The notes under the pieces were generated by a model. That model was not told the origin of the DNA. It searched no databases and worked only from the letters and a program-made list of their open reading frames with translations. A stretch of 64,000 nucleotides of DNA from Pteria penguin (lineage: Eukaryota > Mollusca > Bivalvia > Pterioida > Pteriidae). A program made the translations under genes and the position numbers. This document shows, piece after piece, positions 16,085 to 26,870 of the stretch. Every line of letters begins with the position of its first letter. Within the stretch, counting starts at the first letter, position 1. Where the stretch lies: assembly GCA_035048485.1 (NCBI GenBank), contig CM068586.1:54055667-54119666 (forward strand). Reading direction: 5' to 3'.

Positions 16085-16420
16085 AAGGAAAAAAAAAATA
16101 AAAGTATTTGACTCAGCCGTACGACAGAAGTCATCTCGGAAATGTACTGTCAATATTGTAATGGTTTGAAAAAAAATATACATACGAATATCAAAAAACC
16201 TTTCGATTAAAGTGCAGTTGCAATACCAACTTAGGACGGTCAATCGGTATGATGGTAGCTAATCAATTGTTGTGGTTAATCGGTTTACTATCCACCTTAC
16301 CACTCATCCTAAAAGCGGTATAATTAAGGACACTCATTTAAAAATCAATAAATAATCCTGCATATAGAGAGCTAGGATCAACAAGTTTCTCAAGCTGAGA
16401 GGTCATAAAAATATAAAACC
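16085..16420 (+). repeat. Dispersed duplicate, copy 2
   Basis: Partner of 11505-11845 (same blocks in the same order), ending about 175 bp upstream of the first CCN exon. It may be an ordinary repeat; its position next to the gene in one copy only argues against an essential role. Confidence 0.65.
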
Positions 16421-16594
16421 TGTATTTAATTTTATTCCTGTTTAAATTCATGGTAATGCAAATGAATCCACCCGCACACACACACGCACACATAACCTTT
16501 ACCACACGAAGTGCACTTGTAGTAGTTAATTCTATTAGAGTGCAGATGTACCTTAAAGATTATGTTATCAATACTTCTGTATGTTAAATTACAG

Positions 16595-16802
16595 AAAGGT
16601 GCAGGTGATTGTGGCAACGTTTGTCCGATATGTCCGCTACTACGGTGCGAGGATGGCGTGTCCGAGCTATTAGACGGATGTGGATGTTGCCACATGTGTG
16701 CCAGACAACATGGCGATCTCTGCAGCAGACGGCAAGTATGTGATATCCGCAAGGGACTGTGGTGCGATGTCCCAAGGCGCATGACCAACGGGCTGTGTAG
16801 AG
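16595..16802 (+). CDS. CCN: CCN exon: IGFBP domain
   Basis: Encodes an insulin-like-growth-factor-binding-protein module: CGNVCPICP, then LLRCEDGVSELLDGCGCC with the hallmark GCGCC, then CARQHGDLCS and KGLWCD. The donor is AG|gtaact at 16803, phase 1. The acceptor is uncertain: acag at 16591-16594 gives phase 0, while AGs ending at 16598 or 16604 would give the phase-1 entry more usual for extracellular modules. Confidence 0.9.
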
Positions 16803-18792
16803 GTAACTTCCGGTTTAGACTTCTTCGAAAAAGTTGATACATATTAAAGTTTGAAAGATAAGGCAAATAAGACAATTAAGATTATTTTGATCATTGTTAT
16901 TCGTCACAAAATTATTGAAATTACATGGTGGCGGCATCTGTCTGATGCATTGCATAAATATCTAGACATGCATGCGAGGCAATATGGGTCTTTTTGTACC
17001 ACGCTTATCGTGACACCGGACCTCGGTTTTACTGTCTCATCCGAAAGACAGAACACCGAACAGCCGTCGGCGGGACTCGAACCCCGGACCTCTCGGTGAC
17101 GAGTCCAGCGTTTAATCTATTAAGCTACGTCGGCCAGTGAATTTGAAATACGTTCTGGTATTTACACAAAAAGTGAAAATAATTAAAGAATACACAGCTG
17201 TCTGTAAGACATTTGACATCTTTTACTGCATGTATTAACCAAGCATATGTCTAGTATACTATTCCTTTCATAGGAACTATAATATTGCATTGTGCTGTTT
17301 GTTACGTGGGTACACTCTACGTTGCATGAGCCAAATTTATTGAGCATTGAAATAGTCGATACTGTACAAGCGACGGCAAACAAGACTCATTCGAAAGTTG
17401 ATATGAAATAGCAGACTTACTGAATATACCGCAAAGAGTAATATGAGTGTATGCCCCTTGTTTGGCTAGCCACACCCGCCATGGATATGGTATGAAATGT
17501 CACAGCTGCACAACATTATACATTTATTGACCTCTTGGTAGGGTGATGCGAAGGTTCGTCTACACCAAGCAGTTATATTCCCTCGAGGGCATAGTATATA
17601 ACTGCTACAGGTAGACGAACCTTAATGTCACCCTACCAAGTGGTCCATAAATGTATAATGTTCCACGGTAATGTGTGTCACGAAGATAAACGAAAAATGA
17701 TAACAGACAACAGACAATGAACATTTGATAAAGTAAAATACGAAAGTAACTGGTGTCACATGACTATGGCACTAACAACAATGTACCGCAGTGGTACCCC
17801 TGAAATTCAGAGGCAAGACATGGTGACCGGAGTGAGCGTCTCTTGTTTGGCAAGCCACACACGCCGTGAATGCCCTTAAATACTGACGAAGCAAATATAA
17901 TTCGACACTCTATGTATACAAGAATGTGAACAAACACTGTGTAGAAAGTGCCACTGCCACATTACAACAGTAAAAAAAGGGTATAATAACGCTTAAGTTA
18001 AACCCTCCGCGGAGAGCTTTTTACGAGCTCCACACTGCAAAGAAAATTAATTTGTGATTTATTATTTCAGCCAGTAATCCTAAAACATGCCGAGTAAACG
18101 GAGTAACCTATAAAGATGGCGACCAGTTTCATCTTGATTGCAGACGACTATGCACGTGCCAGAATGGAAACTACGGATGCGCAGACCTTTGCCCCCAGGA
18201 TCACAAACCGCCCACTGCAGAATATTGCAAAAACGCCAAGTTAGTGGCAGTGCCAGGTCAGTGCTGTCATCAATGGACCTGTAATGGACAGAACTACACC
18301 AATAAAAGTCCGAGGCATGCCGAATGGAAAATCTCTTCTAACTCTATGATGAATTATCCGCCTGAAGGTAAGTGGTCATATTAAACATAATTTTACAAAT
18401 AAGGATAATTTTCCCACTAAGTTTGAAACTGAAAGGTGTTTCTGGAAGTCTACTGCGGTCAAGAGGTCGGGTGTTCGAGCACCTGAGTATCACATGTTAC
18501 AGATCAGTAGCGTACATCTCTCGATTTTTTTAAGCCGGTGTGGCTCAGTGGATGAGGCGCTCGGTTCGTAACCGTAAGGTGCTAGGTTCGACTCCAGTCA
18601 TGGGCGTACCCATGTCCTGTCTTTCGGATTAGACAGTAAAAATCGATGTCCCGTGTCACGGTAAGCCTGGCACGTAAACGATCCCTCACTGCTTCGGGTG
18701 GGTCCGTTGCAAAGGTATAAATTTCTATAAAATACATCAGGCTGATGCCGTCACCATGTACGTAAAATAATTGTGGTGTGCCGTAAAGCAAT

Positions 18793-18826
<34 letters not shown>

Positions 18827-21800
18827 CATCTATCGATTTAAATGTCACTTCGACATCTACAATAAAGTCGATAGCATGTTCAATATGAGAATGAAATGTC
18901 TTGGGCTCGAGTACAACCAATGGCGCATAAATGCTGTTTTCTGTGATGGATACAGTAAAACTCAAAGTCCTGTGTTAAAGTATGCATTGGCACATTAAAA
19001 ACTCCTCATTGCCTCCGGTGAGTCCTTTGCATAGTTCAAAATGTTGAGGCCATACCATTATTCGGAACTGCCTTGCCCTTTTCTTTCGAAGGCAAGGGTA
19101 AAGGGCAATGTGTTGTAGAGCAACACCACAACTATGCATTTTAATCTTGTAAAAAGATATAAATGCCTCTTAGCTTGATTTACGACATTGAATCGATGTC
19201 CGTTAATAGTTTACATCAAAATCATTGTCCCGCCATATGATTGATATACAGTGCTTAATGTTTCTACATGCGATTCGCATAAGTTGTATAAAATATTCTT
19301 TTCTACTACTAAATCGTCTTTCAGTGGCATGTACATATTTACTCGATAAAGGTTTTGTATCCTCTAAATCCATTAATAAAGGACAGTAAATTATTTGATT
19401 GTGAAATTGAATATACAGTTTAAATCTTTGCAGTGATGCAAAATTGATTTCCGCCTATATTATTGAATAACATTAAATTTGTCAGAAACCATTATCTGGT
19501 TGGCAAGAACCCCCTTTTTAAAGTCTTTGATATAACGCTGGATTTTTATTTTCGTATGTGTGAAATAAATTGAATGTTCGTCATCATTCATGTAGTGTTG
19601 GAATATTTTTGTGTGATCTGTAAGTGTTATGCTATATAAAGGGTATTGCTGGCCAAACATAAGACAATTGCTCCTCTCGGGCGCCTTGTGCCGCCAGAAA
19701 GGAGACACTTGGTCTTCCCGGGCGCCTAGTCTTGCTTGCTTCATTTTCTCCAAGGGTACATGAATGCTGTTGTTGGTGCAACGTGAGATACTTTTGTAAA
19801 TATCTAAATATTCCGAGACCATAACTGGTGAATACATGTAGTTCTTAATTACAATTCTAGCGATTTTGCGCCAGCAACGCCGATAAACTACATATTTTGC
19901 AACCATAAATTAACGTCAAGTACGTTCTTTTCTTTTAGAAGCTAAAAGTCGTAGTTATAATAATGTCATGTTTTAATTTTTGAATTAACTAGGGGGGGGG
20001 GGGGGAGGTTAAATACAAAACTTAAGATATGACAGCTCCCCCCAAGTAAATTAAAAAATTAAAAAATGACAATAATGTGAAATTTTTTTTTATTTATAGA
20101 ATACAAAAAGGATATACAGAGCAATCAACCAGAATGCATAGAAGGCAATCTTGATTGGTCAGCATGTTCAGTCACGTGTGGTGTGGGCGTGTCCCATCGA
20201 CACGAGCCAAATAGCTGCGGCAAGATTAAAGAAATTCGTGTTTGTTACGTCAGACCCTGTATGGATGAACCATTGTGGTCATTGGTAAGGCATCAACCGA
20301 CATACAGCGCAGCTCGAACGACTTCGATAAAAGGGTTATCGTTATTTGCTTACTTTAAATTTTAAAGAAAACAAACACGAAATTTGAAAGTTTCATCACT
20401 GCCTCTAATGGGTCTGCATATATATATATTTGTAACGAAAACATCTCGAAAATAAGCGTATATGTATTATCAACTATAGCTTTTACTATTGTTAATCAAA
20501 CACTTGTACATATGTAATTTGTACATATGTAATTTGTACATATGTAATTTCACTAAGTAATAATTGGTGGACTCTCTCTCTCCAAAACAATTTTAAGTTA
20601 ACCCCCCCCCCCCCCAAAAAAAAATAAAATCAACAACAACAACAATTAAAAAAGTAATTGGCAGACATTCAGAAGACAATTAAATACTAAAGAGCCGCAG
20701 CATTTAGGATTTAAGATAATAACTCTTTCAAGGAGCCGATATCACTTGTAGTGATTCTATGACTGTCCTTGGTAGGGATTAGATACATTCAGTGCCCGAT
20801 TCTATTTATAGTTAGCCATTTATATTGGGTGACACTCATTACCAAGTTAAATGAAGAAAACCGCGGATATCTCTTACGGGCGATTGTTTTGTGTATACGT
20901 AAGAGTTATTGCCCTTATCATTATAATCGCGCTCTTTAATCCCTGAAGTGAACCTCCCCATTTTATGGCGTTCCCGTTAATCGATGCAATCTCCCCGAGT
21001 AGTTTCTATTACTGCATTGATAGGGCAAATACGCCAGGAGTAATTGAATTTCGCACAAATCCTTAATTCATGTTCACTGCCGCTTGTTTTATCGTTGTAG
21101 TATATCGGGGGATAATTTCTCACTGTATAAGTTATTTATCATTATCTGATAAATTTTATGGAGCCATACGGCGGGAAAACGTGTGAGCTAGAAACTTTAC
21201 TCACCATATGATCTATAAATAACATTTTTGTACCTTATTAGGGTCATGGATACTGGCTTTCATTGTAGTTGTTGTTATAAATCACTCTTTAGGTGTGAAA
21301 AACAAAACGACAACGAATTTAGGAGATACATGTATTTTGTAAACCAGGATGAAAATTCTGAAAGCAAACCTTATTAATTATATATTTTAGTATACGCATC
21401 TTTCAAATTGGGACTTTACGGGTCTTTTGTACAAATATATCACAATTATGATGTGAGCACATATTGCAAAGCGCCTTTTACGCAAAAAAAAAAAATCCAA
21501 AATGAATACATAGTAATTTCCAGAGCATGCTGTAGATCTTTAATTGTATTGTATTATTCTAATATTTATTAGAGTGTATACAATTCCTGTAATAGATATT
21601 TTGAAGTTTGCATCGTTTTATTAGTATAATTTCCGCAGATACCCCCTGCCTTTTTAAAAAATTGATTTCATGAAATTTTGAACTAGCTAGGCCATTGAAG
21701 GGGGAGAGGTGTAAGGGAAAACTGCAGTAAGAAAATGACATTCAATATTGTAACACTTTCCTCCATTCACAGAACAGTAGAAGAATCATATCACTTATTT

Positions 21801-24800
21801 ATTTATATATCTATTTATCATACGTAACTTTATTTTTAGATATGTATCCATTTTCTACTGGTTAAAAAGGTTTTGCCGAATGCATATGGAATGATGATAG
21901 TATTTATTTATTTATTTATTTATTTGAATAGTTTTTATTTCGTAAAACTAATTTGTTTAAACATTTACAATTCATTAAATACAGTTAAAATGATTTTTAT
22001 ATTCTGTTCAGTATAACCGAGCCTATTTTGATAACACCCTTGCGATAATGTGAAATCAGTGTAGAACATATACATGAATATTCATGGTGGATGTTTCAGG
22101 CATACAGGAGACACATACTCCACCAGGTACCTGGTTATACCCCTGACAGGAGACACTTACTCCACCAGGTACCTGGTTATACCTCTGCCAGGAGACTCTT
22201 ACTCCGCCAGGTACCTGGTTATACCTATGACAGGAGACACTTACTCGACTAGGTACCTGGTTACAGTTCTGACAGGAGACATTTACTCCTCATGGTACCT
22301 GGTTATACCTCTGACAGGAGACTCTTATTCCACCAGGAACTTGGTTATACCTCTGACAGAAGACACTTACTCCTCAAGTACCTGGTTATACCTCTGACAG
22401 GAGACACATACTCCACTAGGTACCTGGTTATACCTCTGACAGGAGACACTTACTCTACCAGATACCTGGTTATACCTCTGACAGGAGACAGTAACTCCTC
22501 AAGATACCTGGTTATACCTCTGACAGGAGACTCTTACTCCAACAGGTACCTGGTTATACCTCTGACAGGAGACGCTTACTCCTCAAGGTACCTGGTTATA
22601 CCTCTGACAGGAGACACTCACTCCGCTAGGTACCTGGTTATACCCCTGATAGGAGACACTTTCTTCTCCAAGCCACCTGGTTATACCTCTTACAGGAGAC
22701 ACTTACTCCACCAGGTACCTGATAATACCTTTGACAGGAGACACTTACTCCACTAGGCACCTGGTTATACCTCTGACAGGAGACACATACTCCACCAGGT
22801 ACCTGATAAAACCTTGGACAGGAGACACTTACTCCACTAGGCACCTGGTTATACCACTGACAGGAGACACTTACTCTACCAGCTACATGGTTAGACCTCG
22901 CACAGGGGACTCTTACTCCACCAGGTACCTGGTTATACCTCTGACAGGAGACACTTACTCCACCAAGTACCTGGTTATACCTCTGACAGGAGACACATAC
23001 TCCACCAGGTACCTGGTTATACCTCTGACAGGAGACTCTTACTCCACCAGGCACCTGGTTATACCTCTGACAGGAAACACTTACTTGACTAGGTACCTGG
23101 TTATACCTCTGACAGGAGACACGTACTCCTCCAGGTACCTGGTTATATCAGTGACAGGAGACACTTACTCCACCAGGTACTTCGTTATATCCATGACATA
23201 CACTTACTCCACCAAGCAACCTGGTTATATCCTCTGACAGGAGACACTTACTCCACCAAGTACCTGGTTATATCCATGACAGGAGACACTTACTCCACCA
23301 GGAACTTGGTTATACCTCTGACAGGAGACGCTTACTCCTCAAGGTACCTGGTTATACCTCTGACAGGAGACACTTACTCCGCTAGGTACCTGGTTATACC
23401 TCAGACAGGATACATTTACTCCTCTAGGTACCTGGTTATACCTCTGACAGGAGACACTTACTCCTCAAGGTACCTGGTTATACCTCTGACAGGAGACACA
23501 TACTCCACCAGGTACCTGGTTATACCTCTGACAGGAGACACTTACTCCAACAAGTACCTGGTTATACCTCTGACAGGAGACACTTACTCCTCAAGGTACC
23601 TGGTTATACCTCTGACAGGAGACACATACTCCACCAGGTACCTGGTTATACCTCTGACAGGAGACACTTACTCCTCCAGGTACCTGGTTATATTTTGACA
23701 GGAGACACTTACTCCACCAGGTACTTGGTTATATCTCTGACAGGAGACACTTACTCCAACAAGTACCTGGTTATACCTCTGACAGGAGACACTTACTCCG
23801 CTAGGTACCTGGTTATACCCCTGACAGGAGACACTTTCTCCTCCAGCCACCTGGTTATACCTCTTACAGGAGACTCTTACTCCACCAGGTACCTGATAAT
23901 ACCTTTGGACAGGAGACATTTACTCCACTAGGCACCTGGTTATACCACTGACAGGAGACACTTACTCTACCAGCTACATGGTTAGACCTCGCACAGGGGA
24001 CTCTTACTCCACCAGGTACCTGGTTATACCTCTGACAGGAGACACTTACTCCACCAAATACCTGGTTATACCTCTGACAGGAGACACATACTCCACCAGG
24101 TACCTGGTTATACCTCTGACAGGAGACTCTTACTCCACCAGGCACCTGGTTATACCTCTGACAGGAAACACTTACTTGACTAGGTACCTGGTTATACCTC
24201 TGACAGGAGACACGTACTCCTCCAGGTACCTGGTTATATCAGTGACAGGAGACACTTACTCCACCAGGTACTTCGTTATACCTTTGACATACACTTACTC
24301 CACCAAGCACCTGGTTATATCTCTGACAGGAGACACTTACTCCACCAAGTACCTGGTTATATCCATGACAGGAGACACTTACTCCACCAGGAACTTGGTT
24401 ATACCTCTGACAGGAGACGCTTACTCCTCAAGGTACCTGGTTATACCTCTGACAGGAGACACTTACTCCGCTAGGTACCTGGTTATACCTCAGACAGGAT
24501 ACACTTACTCCTCTAGGTACCTGGTTATACCCCTGACAGGAGACACTTACTCCTCAAGGTACCTGGTTATACCTCTGACAGGAGACACATACTCCACCAG
24601 GTACCTGGTTATACCTCTGACAGGAGACACTTACTCCTCCAGGTACCTGGTTATATTTTGACAGGAGACACTTCACCAGGTACTTGGTTATATCTCTGAC
24701 AGGAGACACTTACTCCACCAAGTACCTGGTTATATCTCTGACAGGAGGCACTTACTCAACCAGGTACCTGGTTATATCTCTGACAGGAGACACTTATTCT

Positions 24801-25577
24801 TCCAGGTGCCTGGAAACTCCATTTATTGGAGACGTTTACTCCTCCAAGTACTTTGTTATACCAACGATGCCATGTAAATGCATCTATAATTAACAAGAAA
24901 CAAACACATGCGCATAAACACACACACACACACACTCGAACATAAAAATCCCAAGAGCAACCCCTCCCCCCCCCCCCCAAAAAAAAAACACACCAAAAAA
25001 AAAAAAAAAAACAAACAAAACAAAAGAAAAGAAATAAACCGAAAAAGGAAAATAAAACAAAAAAGACTTCTTCATCACCCCCCCCCCCCCCCAAAAAAAA
25101 ACCCCAATAAAAACCCTCCAAACTCCTATGACGCCTCCCCCTAAAATATCCCACAAAACCCTACACAATCACCCCTCAAAAACAAAAACTTCCCACATTA
25201 TCTAATCTGAAGTTCTTTGAATACTCTTTATTGCTCTATTAAATTCATTTTTATGCATTCAATTTTGTATTTTGAAATAGGGAAAGAAAAGAAGATGCAC
25301 ACCGACTACACGAGTGAATGAAAAAGAACATATCATTTATAAAGAAGGCAACAAAGAGTGCAAAAGTGTCAAAAAATATCGTCTGAAATTCTGCACCACG
25401 TGCAACAAAAACAAATGCTGCTATCCGCATCGCACGCAGACAAGGGACTTGGAATTTTTCTGCGAGTCCCATTATAAATATATCAAATATTCGTGGATCA
25501 AAAGATGTCGATGTTCCAAACAGTGTCGGCAACAAAAACTGCATAACAAAGACAAGACGAAGTTACGTCGACATTGA
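16595..25577 (+). CDS. CCN: CCN-family matricellular protein (IGFBP-VWC-TSP1-CT), 5' exon missing
   Basis: A secreted, cysteine-rich extracellular-matrix protein of the CYR61/CTGF/NOV family. These modulate growth-factor and integrin signalling (family knowledge). Four exons were found: 16595-16802, 18071-18367, 20100-20284 and 25281-25577. They encode, in order, an IGFBP domain (with GCGCC), a VWC domain, a TSP1 domain (WSACSVTCG) and a C-terminal cystine knot. All junctions are GT-AG. Phases match (1, 1, 0), giving 987 nt, 328 codons plus TGA. That is close to the usual mature CCN length. The signal-peptide exon was not found; an in-frame ATG at 16562 would give only a weak, short hydrophobic leader. 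The last intron (4,996 bp) carries the large 42-bp minisatellite. All four modules are kept, so this is a full-length type, unlike CCN5, which lacks the CT domain. Assignment to a vertebrate CCN number is not possible from sequence alone. Confidence 0.93.
16926..17135 (-). mobile_element. SINE family B in CCN intron
   Basis: Reverse copy: 'CGGCATCTGTCTGATGCATT' near 16932, 'TACTGTCTCATCCGAAAGAC'-like near 17030, B-box complement 'GGACTCGAACCCCGGACC' near 17070, head near 17130. Confidence 0.85.
17450..18010 (+). repeat. Dispersed repeat family D, copy 2 with foldback insert
   Basis: Contains two D-type segments ('TTGTTTGGCTAGCCACACC' near 17460 and 'TTGTTTGGCAAGCCACACAC' near 17845), 'ACCCCTGAAATTCAGAGGCA' and 'GTGTAGAAAGTGCCA'. 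A long palindrome (17514-17660) sits between the parts. It lies in the CCN intron upstream of the VWC exon. Confidence 0.75.
17514..17660. repeat. 147-bp foldback (two 65-bp arms)
   Basis: Left arm 17514-17578 and right arm 17596-17660 are inverse complements, differing at about 10 of 65 positions, around a 17-base centre containing CCCTCGAGGG. It could fold into a long hairpin or cruciform. It is inside repeat D and probably is a separate miniature inverted-repeat element. Confidence 0.9.
18071..18367 (+). CDS. CCN: CCN exon: VWC domain
   Basis: Acceptor ttatttcag, donor gtaagt at 18368, both in phase 1. Encodes a von Willebrand factor type C module: TCRVNGVTYKDGDQF, CRRLCTCQNG, CADLCPQ, and the closing GQCCHQWTC. 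A linker of about 30 residues follows (the 'hinge' of vertebrate CCNs lies here). Confidence 0.93.
18534..18828 (+). mobile_element. SINE family B, best + strand copy
   Basis: tRNA-like head GCCGGTGTGGCTCAGTGG, B box AGGTTCGACTCC, body with 'CTGTCTTTCGGAT', 'AGACAGTAAAAA', 'CGTGTCACGGTA', 'CCTCACTGCTTCGGGTGGGT', 'GATGCCGTCACCATGTACGT', then a (AATC)n tail. Length about 290 bp. Located in the CCN VWC-TSP1 intron. Confidence 0.92.
18885..19060 (+). mobile_element. SINE family B, degenerate copy
   Basis: Recognisable parts: 'GGATACAGTAAAACTC' near 18947 and 'CTCATTGCCTCCGGTGAGTC' near 19005, in the same order as the intact copies; no clear tail. Confidence 0.5.
20100..20284 (+). CDS. CCN: CCN exon: TSP1 domain
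   Basis: Acceptor ttatttatag, phase 1; donor gtaagg at 20285, phase 0. Encodes thrombospondin type 1 module: CIEGNLDWSACSVTCGVGVS, a basic stretch, CGKIKEIRVC and VRPC. The second tryptophan of typical TSP1 repeats is absent, as is normal for CCN TSP1 domains. Confidence 0.93.
20285..25280 (+). other. CCN: Last CCN intron
   Basis: Outside the minisatellite it holds a (17-bp)x3 repeat with 'TTGTACATATGTAAT' at 20504-20550, an oligo(C) run near 20602, (TTTA)n at 21901-21925, oligo(C)-oligo(A) runs at 24960-25100 and an (AC)n near 24918. No further exon seen. Confidence 0.8.
22092..24860. repeat. 42-bp minisatellite, ~66 units, with 1.09-kb higher-order repeat
   Basis: Unit approximately CTCTGACAGGAGACACTTAC plus TCCACCAGGTACCTGGTTATAC, 42 bp. 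Because 42 is a multiple of 3, long open frames appear on both strands. On + it reads as a 14-residue repeat (PLTGDTYSTRYLVI). The frame is broken several times by indels, there is no start or splice context, and the array is in an intron, so I do not call it coding. Most units contain the 12-bp palindrome CCAGGTACCTGG. A block around 22650-23460 recurs about 1,091 bp later (for example the variant unit at 22887 recurs at 23978). Confidence 0.95.
25281..25577 (+). CDS. CCN: CCN exon: C-terminal cystine-knot domain and stop
   Basis: Acceptor gaaatag at 25280, phase 0. Encodes GKKRRCTPTTRV..., then KECKSVKKYRLKFCTTC, NKNKCCYPHRTQTRD, FFCES and IKRCRCSKQC: ten cysteines in the CCN CT spacing. 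It ends in a lysine/arginine-rich tail (QQKLHNKDKTKLRRH) that could bind heparan sulfate (inference). TGA at 25575-25577. Confidence 0.93.
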   Translation, partial: GKKRRCTPTTRVNEKEHIIYKEGNKECKSVKKYRLKFCTTCNKNKCCYPHRTQTRDLEFFCESHYKYIKYSWIKRCRCSKQCRQQKLHNKDKTKLRRH

Positions 25578-25618
25578 CATTATTTCGTCATTTTTATTTT
25601 ATTATGTACGGCGAATAT

Positions 25619-25624
25619 AATAAA
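25619..25624 (+). terminator. CCN: Likely polyadenylation signal of the CCN gene
   Basis: AATAAA 42 bases after the stop codon; other AATAAA hexamers follow near 25738. Confidence 0.6.
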
Positions 25625-26520
25625 AAAAACATATGTCAGTCTTATAAAGTTAAATTTTAGAAGAAAAAAAAAACGGGAAAAAGAAAAACCCACACACTAA
25701 GAAAGAAAACAGAAAAAAAAAGCCCAAATAATGATGAATAAATAAATTCAAACTAAAATTTAAAAGGGAAAATAAATAAAACATATTTGAACTGAATACA
25801 ACACAAGTCACAAACAGAAATATATTCGACCAATTTTACGAAAATTTACTTTTAGATAATCAAAAGCTATATATCAGTAAGTTTAGAAGGTGTTTTGGAG
25901 GAAGTTTTGTCAATTCTGACTTTGAAAAATATAGTATGTCTTTATTGTCATAGTGCCACATGGGTTTTAGTCAATATTTGTTTTAGAAATGGGACAATCG
26001 AGATAACAACATTACTTTTATAAGGTTGCTAATTAATTCATTGGTATTATTATTGAAAACTTGAAATTAATTATTAAATTAATTCCTCTATTCCACCATT
26101 AAATAACTCAGTGAAAAATAAATATTTAACTTTGGTAAATTTATAAACAAACACCCCCCCCCCCCCAAAAAAAACCCCCAAACAAACAAAAAACGGGGTC
26201 TTCATTCGGAAATTTGTCGTATGATTTATTTCTTACAAAAATGAATTCTCTTCTATTGACTTTAATATTCATGTACATATAATGATGATGATTGTGTATA
26301 AATATAAAATAATTTATGTCCTTGAGTTGGACAAAAATAAACAATAAAATACAGGATCTCTGTTTGTCATATTTTACTTTATATTTCAAAATATCGTTCA
26401 CTTAATAAACATATCGGAGAAAATATATTCATTTATACTTTTCCAGTGTCTATAGTTTTTGCTGAAGAATATACAATTATGATATATACTGTATATTTTG
26501 TGGATTTTATTTTATCAATA
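25625..26520. other. Intergenic, no gene recognised
   Basis: Very A-rich (25640-25850) and otherwise plain AT-rich DNA, with an oligo(C)-oligo(A) run at 26154-26180. Confidence 0.6.
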
Positions 26521-26525
26521 TTTTA

Positions 26526-26870
26526 TGCCCCCGGATCGATAGATCGGGGGCCATATTGTTTTTGTCCTGTCTGTTTATCTGTTTGTTTGTTTGATGTCAA
26601 ATTTAGCATTCGCAATAACTGTTTAGCGTGAAGGTCATTGTCAAGGTCAAAAGGTCATCGACCTGGGTGTCATTTGAAAGGGCTTCAATAGTTGAGTACC
26701 CATGTCAAATATGAAGTATCTATCCCTCACGGTTCAAAAGTTATAGCCAAGGTTATAGTGGACAACAGACAAACAAACAAACAAACAAACACACAAACAA
26801 ACAAACAAATAAACAAACACACAAACAGACAAGACATAAGCATTATGCCCCGGATCCGGGGGGCATAATA
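26526..26870. repeat. Dispersed 'GATCGATAGATC..GGGGGCA' repeat, copy 2
   Basis: Ends in inverse patterns: GCCCCCGGATCGATAGATCG at the left and CCCCGGATCCGGGGGGCAT at the right. Internal blocks match 14450-14705. A (CAAA)n stretch lies near 26770-26825. Confidence 0.85.

Noticed and set aside
22092..24860. CRISPR-like array
   Set aside because: Unit is continuous without unique spacers, and the DNA is eukaryotic; it is a minisatellite.
22074..24893. Long + and - open frames (up to 227 codons) with a 14-residue repeat
   Set aside because: They follow from a 42-bp tandem unit. The frame shifts several times, the array lies between two CCN exons, and no start, splice site or domain supports translation.
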